From NCBI RefSeq assembly GCF_021044565.1, contig NZ_CP087997.1, positions 1,116,001 to 1,180,000 of the forward strand: a stretch of 64,000 nucleotides of DNA, in the 5' to 3' direction. This DNA comes from Subtercola endophyticus. GTDB taxonomy: Bacteria; Actinomycetota; Actinomycetes; Actinomycetales; Microbacteriaceae. Positions 18,099 through 27,467 of the stretch are shown here, one piece after another (the first letter of the stretch is position 1; each line of letters opens with the position of its first letter). Below the pieces are notes generated by a model, which was given only the letters and a program-made list of their open reading frames with translations, made no database searches and was not told the DNA's origin. A program made the translations under genes and the position numbers.

Positions 18099-19265
18099 AT
18101 GACTGATCCGGCGCCGGTGCGTCAATCCGTGCTGAGCGGGCTGAGTGGCAACGAGATGTACTGCATCGACCTGCTGGGGTACCACCCGGGCAATCTGCTG
18201 GTGGGCAACAGCGTCTTCTCGCGCGGGTTTCTCGGGTCGATGAGCGCGGGGTTCCGCGGCATGGTCGGTGGGGAGATCACCGCCATCACCGAGATGATCA
18301 CGCAGGGCCGGCACCTCTCCATGCAGCGTCTCATCGGCGAGATGCAGCAGCACGCCGGGCACGGCGCCACCAGTGTGACCACCGAGCTCATCTTTCACTC
18401 GCAGAACATCGAGTTCCTGTCGGTCGCATCGACGCTGCACCAGAAGGTCGGGGTGCCCGCCACCGCCTTCACCTCAGCGAGCGACGGCCAAGAGCTGTTC
18501 TGCCAAGTCGATGCCGGCTACGAGCCCGTCTCGTTCGTGATGGGAAACGTGGCCTACTCCATCGGGGTAGGCCGAGGCATCACCGGCGCGTTCAAGCAGA
18601 TGGCGCGGGGTGAGGTGACGCAATACAGCGACCTGTTCGCCCAGACCCGCAACCTCGCCCTGCAGCGCATCGTCGACGAAGCACGGTCGGTCGGGGCGAA
18701 CGCCGTGGTCGGCATCACCACGAACATCCTGCCGTTCGGCGGCGCCGCCGTTCAGGAGATGCTCATGGTGGGCACCGCCTCGCGGCACGACATCTCCGAC
18801 CCCGCGCTGGCCGCGATGGGTGTGGTCACGAGCGACCTCACCGCCGAAGAGATGTGGAGCCTGGCCCGCATCGGCTACGCCCCGATGAAGCTCGTGATGG
18901 GCACCTCTGTCTACTCGCTCGGCTTCGTCGGCGGCATCACCTCGGCCTTCAAGAACTTCGTGAAGGGCGAGATCAACGAGCTCACCCAGCTCATCTACGG
19001 CGCCCGCGAAGAGTCGCTCGGCAAGGTGCGTCAGCAGGCCACCGCCGTCGGCGCCGACGACGTCATCGGCATCAAGACCTACGTCTACGACCTCGGCGGC
19101 GGCCTCATCGAGTTTCTCGCCATCGGCACCGCCGTTCGCCGCACCACCGCGGCCCACACCCGCTCAGAGCAACTGCCGCCCCAGGCCATCGTGCGCGACC
19201 GCGACACGTTCTTCAACACCGCCGAGCGCTCGTACGGCGTCACGCTCACCGAAAACCAGCAGTAG
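18099..19265 (+). CDS. Protein with three tandem YbjQ-like (heavy-metal-binding, DUF74) domains
   Basis: A 388-residue protein built of three related units of about 100 residues. Each starts with a pattern like ExxxxxxxGYxPxxxVxGxxVYSxG and contains GGEI/KGEI and LxxxRxxAlxRlxxxAxxxGAxxVxGI. Units run at about 14-125, 132-228 and 240-345, followed by a polar tail. YbjQ proteins are usually single-domain and form pentamers; their role is unclear. The start is ATG at 18099, with an AAAGAGG site overlapping a LexA-like palindrome. It follows glnE by 38 bp but has its own candidate promoter. Confidence 0.8.
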   Translation: MTDPAPVRQSVLSGLSGNEMYCIDLLGYHPGNLLVGNSVFSRGFLGSMSAGFRGMVGGEITAITEMITQGRHLSMQRLIGEMQQHAGHGATSVTTELIFHSQNIEFLSVASTLHQKVGVPATAFTSASDGQELFCQVDAGYEPVSFVMGNVAYSIGVGRGITGAFKQMARGEVTQYSDLFAQTRNLALQRIVDEARSVGANAVVGITTNILPFGGAAVQEMLMVGTASRHDISDPALAAMGVVTSDLTAEEMWSLARIGYAPMKLVMGTSVYSLGFVGGITSAFKNFVKGEINELTQLIYGAREESLGKVRQQATAVGADDVIGIKTYVYDLGGGLIEFLAIGTAVRRTTAAHTRSEQLPPQAIVRDRDTFFNTAERSYGVTLTENQQ

Positions 19266-19278
19266 CGGCAACTCCCGA

Positions 19279-19358
19279 GTGCGTCGTCTGACGCGTGCGT
19301 CGTCTGGCGAATGCGTCGTCTGACGAACTTGTCTTCTGGCGCATGCGTCATCTGGCGA
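19279..19358. repeat. Five tandem 16-bp repeats
   Basis: Five consecutive units of about RTGCGTCGTCTGRCGM at 19279, 19295, 19311, 19327 and 19343. The fourth unit is the most diverged. The array begins 14 bp after the stop of the triple-YbjQ gene. The exact 16-bp period and lack of spacers exclude CRISPR. Confidence 0.85.
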
Positions 19359-19431
19359 CACGATAGGGTCGACTATTCGCCATCTGCTGCCCAGGCGCTC
19401 CGAGAGGGCTGCCTCCCGAATAGCATGCAGT

Positions 19432-19572
19432 ATGGCGTCCAAACCGTTCGAGCGACCGGAGCTGACGACGCCGTGGCGGCGGTTCTCGGGCAACCTGGCC
19501 GTGCGTATCAGCCTCGTGCTCGTGCTTCTCGCCGCGACGAGCGTGCTGGCGATCGTGGCGCTGTCGCGCTGA
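19432..19572 (+). CDS. Possible small membrane protein (46 residues)
   Basis: ATG at 19432 opens a 46-codon frame that begins MASKPFERPELTTPWRRFSG, continues with a positively charged patch, and ends in a single hydrophobic helix (ISLVLVLLAATSVLAIVAL) before Ser-Arg-stop. This is the topology of a bitopic small membrane protein with the N-terminus inside. The ribosome-binding site is weak and I recognise no family. Its last codons run into a 56-bp repeat array. It could be spurious. Confidence 0.4.
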   Translation: MASKPFERPELTTPWRRFSGNLAVRISLVLVLLAATSVLAIVALSR

Positions 19573-19890
19573 CGCCGCGCTCGTTCGCCCCGTTGTAGGG
19601 CGGGCGCTTCGCTGAGCCGATCGTCGCGCTGAAGCCTCGTCCGGCCCGTTGTAGGGTGGGCGCTTCGCTGAGCCAACCGTCGCGCTGACACGGCGCTCGT
19701 TCGCCCCGCGTTGTCGCGCACCGCTGAGCCGATCGTCGCGCGTTATCGCGCCTCGCTGAGCCGACCGTCGCGCTGGCGCCGCGTTGGTGCGACTCGTGTT
19801 ATCGCGCCTCGCTGAGCCGACCGTCGCGCTGGCGCCGCGCTCGTTCGCCCCGCGTTATCGCGCACAGCTGAGCCGACTATCGCGCCAAGC
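19563..19890. repeat. Imperfect 56-bp tandem repeat array
   Basis: Six copies of a core CGCTGAGCCGAYCGTCGCGC start at 19610, 19666, 19722, 19754, 19810 and 19866. Spacings are 56, 56, 32, 56 and 56 bp, so one unit has lost 24 bp. A partial unit begins at 19563. It fills the gene-free DNA before the globin gene. No coding function is supported. Confidence 0.8.
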
Positions 19891-19928
19891 GCGCAGTCTT
19901 GACCCTGGCACGTGCCCGGCGTCAAACT

Positions 19929-20384
19929 ATGCGGGTGACGACTTCGATCTACGACGCGATGGGCGGTTCGGAGTCGGTGCGCGCTCTCGCGCAGGCGTGG
20001 CACCGTCGCTGTCTCGCCGACGAGGTCGTCAGCCACGCCTTCAGCCACCCGGGCCAGCACCCCGACCACCTCGAACGCTTGACCGCCTATTGGGGTGAGG
20101 CGCTCGGCGGCCCGCCGGTGTATACCGAAACGATGGCGAACCAGCAGCACGTCGTGGTGCTGCACTCCGGCAACGGCATCCACACCGAAATGGATGACCG
20201 TGCGATCGCCTGCTTCGTCACTGCACTCGACGACGTCGGAATCACCGACGAGCTACTGCGCACGACCTTGGCCGATTACTTCCGGTGGTCGACCCATGCC
20301 CTGGCCGAGCATCCTGATGCCGCCGCCGATGTCCCCGACACCGTCCCCGTGCCGCACTGGTCGTGGTCGGGCCCCGTCGGCTGA
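19929..20384 (+). CDS. Group II-type truncated haemoglobin
   Basis: A haem protein of about 151 residues likely to bind O2 or NO. The globin core starts at SIYDAMGGSESVRALAQAWH, continues AYWGEALGGPPVYTETM, then VVVLHSGNGIHTEMDDRAI, where the His of LHSGNG is the likely proximal haem ligand, and ends with DYFRWSTHAL. The start is placed at ATG 19929; GTG 19935 would also fit. It is preceded by a repeat array and followed by short 30-bp repeats, so it looks monocistronic. Confidence 0.85.
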   Translation: MRVTTSIYDAMGGSESVRALAQAWHRRCLADEVVSHAFSHPGQHPDHLERLTAYWGEALGGPPVYTETMANQQHVVVLHSGNGIHTEMDDRAIACFVTALDDVGITDELLRTTLADYFRWSTHALAEHPDAAADVPDTVPVPHWSWSGPVG

Positions 20385-20400
20385 TTCTCCGCCAGCTGCG

Positions 20401-20478
20401 CCCCCGTCGGCTGAGAGCCCACCGGCCGAGCCCCCGTCAGCTGAGAGCCCACCGGCCGAGCCCCCGTCAGCCGAGCCC
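20401..20478. repeat. 30-bp direct repeats downstream of the globin gene
   Basis: Units starting at 20401, 20431 and 20461 (the last truncated) share CCCCCGTCRGCTGAGAGCCC followed by ACCGGCCGAG. The second unit differs from the first at one base. They begin 16 bp after the globin stop. Confidence 0.8.
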
Positions 20479-20498
20479 GGCGCCGCGGTGGGAGAACC

Positions 20499-20529
20499 GT
20501 CGGAGCTGACGCCGCATCCCCGCAATACG
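20499..20529. repeat. Dispersed 31-bp repeat, copy 1
   Basis: 29 of 31 bases match 21826-21856 at the 3' end of the DUF559 gene. Core sequence GTCGGAGCTGACGC followed by ATCCCCGCAATACG. Copy 2 is one arm and the loop of a long palindrome; here the opposite arm is not well preserved. Confidence 0.7.
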
Positions 20530-20683
20530 AAGCCATGTGGTCTCTCGTCCGACCGTTCTCCCTGCAATACGTGGACGGGTGGTCACTTTCCCGACCGTTC
20601 TCCCCAATTACGAGTTCCAACGGTTCTCCACAGTTGCTGCCCCGAGTGACGCCCGCGCGATCCGTATTGGCGAGACTGTTGCA

Positions 20684-21865
20684 ATGAATATCGAAGACGT
20701 CGTCGGGTCATTCGGCGGCATCACCAACCTCGGTCGGCTCCGGGCATCCGGATTCACCGCCAAACAGACGGAGCGTGCCGTCGACAACGGGCGCCTCACG
20801 CGCATTCGTCGCGGCTGGGTGGCGACGGCGAACGCACCACCCTCTGCCGTCAGGGCCGTTCGAGTCGGCGGGAGCCTGACCTGCGTGTCTGCGCTGCGAG
20901 AACTCGGGGTGTGGTGCGTTGCGGATGATCTGCTTCACGTACGCGTGAACCGACATGCCAACCACCTGGCGTCACCCGATAACCGCTCGGTCGCGCTGAC
21001 GAACGCCGCCGTGCAGGGAGTGAAGCTCCACGGAACGCATTCGGCACACCACCCGCGACCGCACTGGCACACCGATCCCGTCGATGTCGCGCTGATGCAC
21101 GCCATCTCGTGTCAGCCGCGCGATTACGCCGTTTCTCTCTGTGACAGCGCGATGAACCTCGGGCTGACGAGCAAGCAGAACCTGGAACAGGTGGCGGGAT
21201 TCATCGACAAGCGACATTGCGCGATCATCCGGCTCACCGATGCGAGTGCGCAGTCGGGTCTCGAGACGATCGCCAGGTTGCGGCTACGCGCCCGTCGCAT
21301 TCCGTATCGCCCCCAAGCGCAGATCAAAGGCGTCGGTCATGTCGACCTGCTCATCGGGGAGCGGCTCGTCGTCGAACTCGACGGCAAGGAGTGGCATTCA
21401 TCGCCCGAGGCATTCGCCGAAGACCGGCGCCGCGACCTGATTCTGCACGAACGCGGTTACTTCGTCATACGTCTCACCTACGCGCAAGCCATGTTCGGGT
21501 GGGGCCGAGTCGAGGCGCTGGTTCTCGACCTGGTGGCGCACGGCAAACACAACTGGCCGCGGTCACGGGTCGGGGAGGCGCGGCGTGTGGCGGAAGCTGC
21601 GTTCACGGTTGAGGCTGCGGCCGCGGCCGCAAGCGGGGCTGCATCCGCGGCCGCAAGCGGGCCGGCATCCGCCTTTGCGGGCGGTGCCGCAGGCTCGGCT
21701 CGCGGACTCTCGGCGGACTTCGGTGGAGCTGAGCCGCCGCCACTGTCGCCACTGCCGCCGCTGCCGCCACTGCCGCCACTGCCGCCGCTGTCGTCGTCGC
21801 CACTGCTGCCGCCGAGGGGAGATTCGTCGGAGCTGACGCGGTATCCCCGCAATACGTCGGGATAG
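20684..21865 (+). CDS. DUF559 (Vsr-like) endonuclease-domain protein with AbiEi-like N-terminus
   Basis: A 393-residue protein. Residues about 1-60 (GGITNLGRLRASGFTAKQTERAVDNGRLTRIRRGWV) resemble the winged-helix N-terminus of AbiEi-type antitoxins. About 215-300 is a DUF559 restriction-endonuclease-like fold with HVDLLIGERLVVELDGKEWH and EDRRRDLILHERGYFVIRLTY, keeping the D...E-x-D/K core. From about 310 the chain becomes Ala-rich, then a Pro-Leu repeat, and ends inside a palindromic repeat, so the tail may have been added by repeat expansion. The role is unknown. The start is ATG at 20684. Confidence 0.75.
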   Translation: MNIEDVVGSFGGITNLGRLRASGFTAKQTERAVDNGRLTRIRRGWVATANAPPSAVRAVRVGGSLTCVSALRELGVWCVADDLLHVRVNRHANHLASPDNRSVALTNAAVQGVKLHGTHSAHHPRPHWHTDPVDVALMHAISCQPRDYAVSLCDSAMNLGLTSKQNLEQVAGFIDKRHCAIIRLTDASAQSGLETIARLRLRARRIPYRPQAQIKGVGHVDLLIGERLVVELDGKEWHSSPEAFAEDRRRDLILHERGYFVIRLTYAQAMFGWGRVEALVLDLVAHGKHNWPRSRVGEARRVAEAAFTVEAAAAAASGAASAAASGPASAFAGGAAGSARGLSADFGGAEPPPLSPLPPLPPLPPLPPLSSSPLLPPRGDSSELTRYPRNTSG

Positions 21866-21880
21866 CGCGTCAGCTCCGAC
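21826..21880. repeat. Long palindrome (22-bp arms) spanning the DUF559 stop codon
   Basis: Arms 21826-21847 and 21859-21880 pair over 22 bp with one mismatch around an 11-nt loop. The left arm plus loop recurs at 20499-20529. This is the organisation of a REP-like or MITE-like element. It also may act as a transcriptional barrier. Confidence 0.75.
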
Positions 21881-21915
21881 CGAAGCGACTCCGCCTCCCG
21901 CCCCGCGCGCGAAAA

Positions 21916-21941
21916 GGGCCGCACCCAGAAGGATGCGGCCC
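21916..21941. terminator. Hairpin GGGCCGCA/TGCGGCCC
   Basis: Perfect 8-bp arms with a 10-nt loop in the convergent gap between the DUF559 gene and glnA1. AAAA precedes the left arm, giving a short T-tract on the minus strand. Confidence 0.55.
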
Positions 21942-21993
21942 GTTCGCTCAGGCTTTGCAGACTCGCGGCGCGCGGTTCCGCAGAGCTTTATAC

Positions 21994-22020
21994 GTCGCGC
22001 CCGACAGGGGCGGGCGCGAC
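21994..22020 (-). terminator. glnA1 terminator hairpin
   Basis: GTCGCGCCCG and CGGGCGCGAC form perfect 10-bp arms with a 7-nt loop, starting 8 bp after the glnA1 stop on the minus strand. The T-tract is weak (TATAAAGC follows). Confidence 0.65.
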
Positions 22021-22027
22021 CATCAGC

Positions 22028-23452
22028 TCAGACGCCGTAGTAGAGCTCGAACTCGAAGGGGTGCGGGCGCTGGGCGATCGGCTTGATCTCGTTCTCACGC
22101 TTGTACGAGATCCAGGTCTCGATCAGGTCGGGCGTGAAGACGTTGCCCTTGGTGAGAAACTCGTGGTCGGCTTCGAGCGCGAAAAGAGCGGCCTCGAGCG
22201 ACGCGGGCACCTGGGGGATGTTCGCGGCCTCTTCGGGCGGCAGCTCGTAGAGGTCTTTGTCGACGGGCTCGTGCGGCTCGATGCGGTTCTGGATGCCGTC
22301 GAGGCCAGCCATGAGCTGGGCGGCGAACGCGAGGTACGGGTTGCCCGAGGCATCCGGAGCCCGGAACTCGATGCGCTTCGCCTTCGGGTTGGTACCCGTG
22401 ATGGGGATTCGCACCGACGCCGAGCGGTTACCGGCCGAGTAGACCAGGTTCACGGGAGCCTCGAAGCCCGGCACGAGGCGGTGGTACGAGTTCACCGTGG
22501 GGTTGGTGAACGCGAGAACCGCGGGGGCGTGCTTGAGCAGGCCGCCGATGTACCAGCGTGCAACGTCGCTGAGCCCGCCGTAGCCGGCCTCGTCGTAGAA
22601 CAAGGGGGAGCCCTCGTTCCACAGCGACTGGTGCGTGTGCATGCCCGATCCGTTGTCTCCGAAGAGTGGCTTCGGCATGAACGTGGCCGTCTTGCCCCAC
22701 TGGGTGGCCGTGTTCTTCACGATGTACTTGAACTTCAAGATGTCGTCGGCCGCGTGCACCATGGTGTCGAAGCGGTAGTTGATCTCGCCCTGGCCTGCGG
22801 TGCCCACTTCGTGGTGGGCGCGCTCGAGGATGAGTCCGGCGTCGATGAGCTTCAGCGAGATGTCGTCACGAAGGTCGGCGTGCTGATCGACGGGGGAGAC
22901 GGGGAAGTAGCCGCCCTTGTAGGGCGTCTTGTTGGCGAGGTTGCCGCCTTCTTCTTCGCGACCCGAGTTCCAGGCGCCTTCGCTCGAGTCGACGGAGTAG
23001 AAGCTCTTGTTCTGCTTCACTTCGTAACGAACGTCGTCGAAGATGTAGAACTCGGCCTCGGGGGCGAAGAACGCGGTGTCGGCGATGCCGGTGGAAGCGA
23101 GGTAGCGCTCGGCTTTGTGCGCAACCTGGCGCGGGTCGCGCGAGTAGATCTCGCCGTTTCGCGGGTTGTAGATGTCGAAGATGATGATGAGGGTGCGCTC
23201 GACGCGGAAGGGGTCGATGTATGCGGTCGAGACGTCAGGAATGAGCTGCATGTCTGACTCGTGAATCGAGGCGAAGCCTCGAATGGATGATCCGTCGAAC
23301 ATCTGGCCGACGGAGAAGAACTCCTCGTCGACAGTGGATGCGGGAATGTTGAAGTGCTGCTGAACACCGGGAAGATCGGTGAACCGAATATCAAGGAACT
23401 TTACATCGGTGTCCTTGATGAACTTGAGCACCTCGGAGGAATCACTGAACAT
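22028..23452 (-). CDS. glnA1: Glutamine synthetase type I, main biosynthetic enzyme
   Basis: Condenses ammonia and glutamate using ATP; dodecameric class I-beta enzyme of 474 residues. Conserved blocks are [64 protein letters not shown] and RIEFRAPD. The adenylylation tyrosine is predicted at about Tyr402 in DLYELPPEE, so it is a likely target of GlnE encoded about 4 kb away. The start is ATG at 23452. A full GlnR-type box lies 72-109 bp upstream, indicating nitrogen control. Confidence 0.97.
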   Translation of the reverse strand: MFSDSSEVLKFIKDTDVKFLDIRFTDLPGVQQHFNIPASTVDEEFFSVGQMFDGSSIRGFASIHESDMQLIPDVSTAYIDPFRVERTLIIIFDIYNPRNGEIYSRDPRQVAHKAERYLASTGIADTAFFAPEAEFYIFDDVRYEVKQNKSFYSVDSSEGAWNSGREEEGGNLANKTPYKGGYFPVSPVDQHADLRDDISLKLIDAGLILERAHHEVGTAGQGEINYRFDTMVHAADDILKFKYIVKNTATQWGKTATFMPKPLFGDNGSGMHTHQSLWNEGSPLFYDEAGYGGLSDVARWYIGGLLKHAPAVLAFTNPTVNSYHRLVPGFEAPVNLVYSAGNRSASVRIPITGTNPKAKRIEFRAPDASGNPYLAFAAQLMAGLDGIQNRIEPHEPVDKDLYELPPEEAANIPQVPASLEAALFALEADHEFLTKGNVFTPDLIETWISYKRENEIKPIAQRPHPFEFELYYGV

Positions 23453-23523
23453 TTGAGAGGCTCCAAATGGCTTGGTACGTGAACAGTTGCAGTCGCAACT
23501 AACCCTGAGCCTACGGGCGAGCG

Positions 23524-23561
23524 ATTACCCCGCAGTGTCGCCATTGTTTCGCGCATGTTAC
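23524..23561 (-). promoter_or_regulatory. GlnR-type box upstream of glnA1
   Basis: Read on the minus strand: GTAAC-n6-GAAAC-n6-GACAC-n6-GTAAT. The first pair matches the actinobacterial GlnR consensus gTnAC-n6-GaAAC exactly and the second pair is a weaker copy at the correct spacing. Located 72-109 bp before the glnA1 start. Confidence 0.75.
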
Positions 23562-23580
23562 AGGCGGGCGCGCCGAAGGC

Positions 23581-23632
23581 GGTGACCGGTCAGAAGCCAC
23601 CCACACATGGATGCTCGTTAAGACCGGTCACC
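23581..23632. repeat. 11-bp inverted repeat between glnN and glnA1
   Basis: GGTGACCGGTC (23581-23591) and GACCGGTCACC (23622-23632) are exact reverse complements with a 30-nt spacer. It lies 48-99 bp after the glnN stop on the minus strand and could act as a weak terminator or a protein site; no T-tract is present. Confidence 0.5.
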
Positions 23633-23679
23633 GGCCGCTGGCGCGTATGCGCGAAAGCCGTCCCCGCGGCTCGCTCTCG

Positions 23680-25857
<2,178 letters not shown>

Positions 25858-25928
25858 TTTTACCCCTTATGCGCGGTTCTGACTCGCATCATTAACGACA
25901 TGCGACGAGCCAAATATAGAGAGGGGCT

Positions 25929-25955
25929 GTGGCGGGCATGTTTCGGCAGTGTGAC
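25929..25955 (-). promoter_or_regulatory. GlnR-type box upstream of glnN
   Basis: On the minus strand: GTCAC-n6-GAAAC-n6-GCCAC. The first two elements match gTnAC-n6-GaAAC exactly; the third is partial. Lies 72-98 bp upstream of the glnN start. Confidence 0.65.
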
Positions 25956-25991
25956 GGTCGTGTTCTCAGATGATTCCCTTAGAATCGCGGG

Positions 25992-26447
25992 GTGACCAAC
26001 CCGAATTCTGCTGCTGGGCCGACGTCTCCATCTGTGCCCCCCAAACGGTGGTCAGGGGCCGCGCCGAGTGAATGGCCGGGTGAACGCCTCGGTTTTCCTG
26101 AAGAGGGTCGGGGGTCGGTCGCTCGACCCGGGCGACGGATGATCGCGCTCATCCTCGACTGGGTGATCTGCTTCGTGATCTACGCCGCGTTCTTCTTCGG
26201 CAACGCCTGGGCGTCGACCATCATCTTCTTCGTCGAGCAGGTCGTGCTCATCACGCTGCTCGGCGGCGGCTTCGGGCACCTGCTGCTGGGCTTGCGGGTG
26301 GTGCAGGTCAACGGCACGTATGCGGGGTGGTGGCGGCCGATCATCCGCACGTTCTTCTTGATTCTGACGGTGCCGGCGCTCATCTGGGATTCAGACCAGC
26401 GCGGGCTTCACGATGTGTTCGCGGGTACGGTGCTCGTCAGGCGGTAG
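25992..26447 (+). CDS. RDD family membrane protein
   Basis: A 151-residue integral membrane protein. The proline-rich N-terminus (about 50 residues) precedes RRMIALILDWVICFVIYAAF, where the Arg and Asp are the family signature residues, then two more hydrophobic helices, and the end QRGLHDVFAGTVLVRR, which carries the conserved HDxxAGT motif. Function unknown. GTG start at 25992. Divergent from glnN with a 134 bp gap holding the GlnR-type box, so it could share that regulation. Confidence 0.85.
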   Translation: MTNPNSAAGPTSPSVPPKRWSGAAPSEWPGERLGFPEEGRGSVARPGRRMIALILDWVICFVIYAAFFFGNAWASTIIFFVEQVVLITLLGGGFGHLLLGLRVVQVNGTYAGWWRPIIRTFFLILTVPALIWDSDQRGLHDVFAGTVLVRR

Positions 26448-26521
26448 TCGGTGCGGCGGCGGGGCGCTGGTTCTCGGCGCCGGTGTTTCTCAGCGCCCGC
26501 GTTGCTCTGCGCCCGTGTTTC

Positions 26522-27235
26522 TCAGCGCCCGCGCTGGGGGCGCGCCTTCAGGGGGTCGACGCCCTTCGGAATTGGCAGGTTCGCTGTTCCGAGGGAGGTG
26601 AGGCGATTGTCGACGGCCAGAACCTCGGGCTTGGTGAGCGTCGGCTTGATGCGAGCGAGCTTGCCAGAGATCTTCTGCAGCTTCATGGAGTCTTCGTCGG
26701 GTCCGACGAAGAGCAACGTCACGGGAACGTTCGGCAGCACACGCAACACCTTGCGGCGCTCGTCTTCGAGCATGCGGGTCGTTCGAGACTTCGGGCCTTC
26801 GCCGATGAGTACGACACCGCCCCGCCCGACTGCGCGGTAGACCGCGTCTTGCGTCTTTGCATTGACCGCGACGGGCATCTCGCTGCCGCGCCAGGTGCGC
26901 TTGAGCGAGCTGCGCAGCACGGCGCCGACAGCTCCTGGCTGGCCTTCGATCTGACCGTACGCGGCGGTCTCGGCACGGCGGCTGAGCACCATGAGGGCGA
27001 CCAGGATGCCCGCGAGCAGACCCGCGATGATGCAGAGCACGATCGTGAAGACGTTGCCGTCGCCGATGATGAGCGCAACGATCAGACCGATCGCGACCGG
27101 GCCGAGCAGGCTCAGCAGAAGCAGGGGCACGACGTTCTTGTCGTACCGGCGGGTCATCTGCAAGACCTGCCACATCTGCTTGAGGCGGCCGTCTTCTTTC
27201 GGCTTCTTCGGGGTCTTCTCTTTGGTGCGTGCCAT
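26522..27235 (-). CDS. DUF4191 membrane protein
   Basis: A 237-residue actinobacterial membrane protein of unknown role. A basic N-terminus (TKEKTPKKPKEDGRLKQMWQ) is followed by two hydrophobic helices at about 36-58 and 61-83, then a soluble C-terminal domain with GGVVLIGEGP and VTLLFVGPDED. In many actinobacteria this family is encoded near lipoate-handling genes and the 2-oxoglutarate dehydrogenase E2; here sucB lies about 2.8 kb away. The start is ATG at 27235. Confidence 0.87.
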   Translation of the reverse strand: MARTKEKTPKKPKEDGRLKQMWQVLQMTRRYDKNVVPLLLLSLLGPVAIGLIVALIIGDGNVFTIVLCIIAGLLAGILVALMVLSRRAETAAYGQIEGQPGAVGAVLRSSLKRTWRGSEMPVAVNAKTQDAVYRAVGRGGVVLIGEGPKSRTTRMLEDERRKVLRVLPNVPVTLLFVGPDEDSMKLQKISGKLARIKPTLTKPEVLAVDNRLTSLGTANLPIPKGVDPLKARPQRGR

Positions 27236-27467
27236 ACGTCAATGGTACCGAGTCGACCGACGGCTGAACGCCTCGGTAGGGCACCGATTGGGGCCGAAGT
27301 TCTCCACAACACAGGCCCTGAGCGAACTCTGCACAGATCGGCACCTCGGATGCCCGCCGAAGGTGCTGGCGAGCGACGCTGGTCGGGTGCCTCACTTCAC
27401 CTCTCTCAGCTCACCTTCCCGTCGATCATCCACCTCTCAGGGCGCTCGGCGCCCGTCACGCAAATCC
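27236..27467. other. Non-coding gap between the DUF4191 and pseudokinase genes
   Basis: About 230 bp between divergent genes. It should hold both promoters, but I see no convincing -10/-35 pair. A 43-codon frame from ATG 27351 to 27481 has no ribosome-binding site and is not called. Confidence 0.4.

Noticed and set aside
19279..19890. Possible CRISPR array
   Set aside because: Repeats are directly adjacent or diverged, with no unique spacers, and no cas genes are near.
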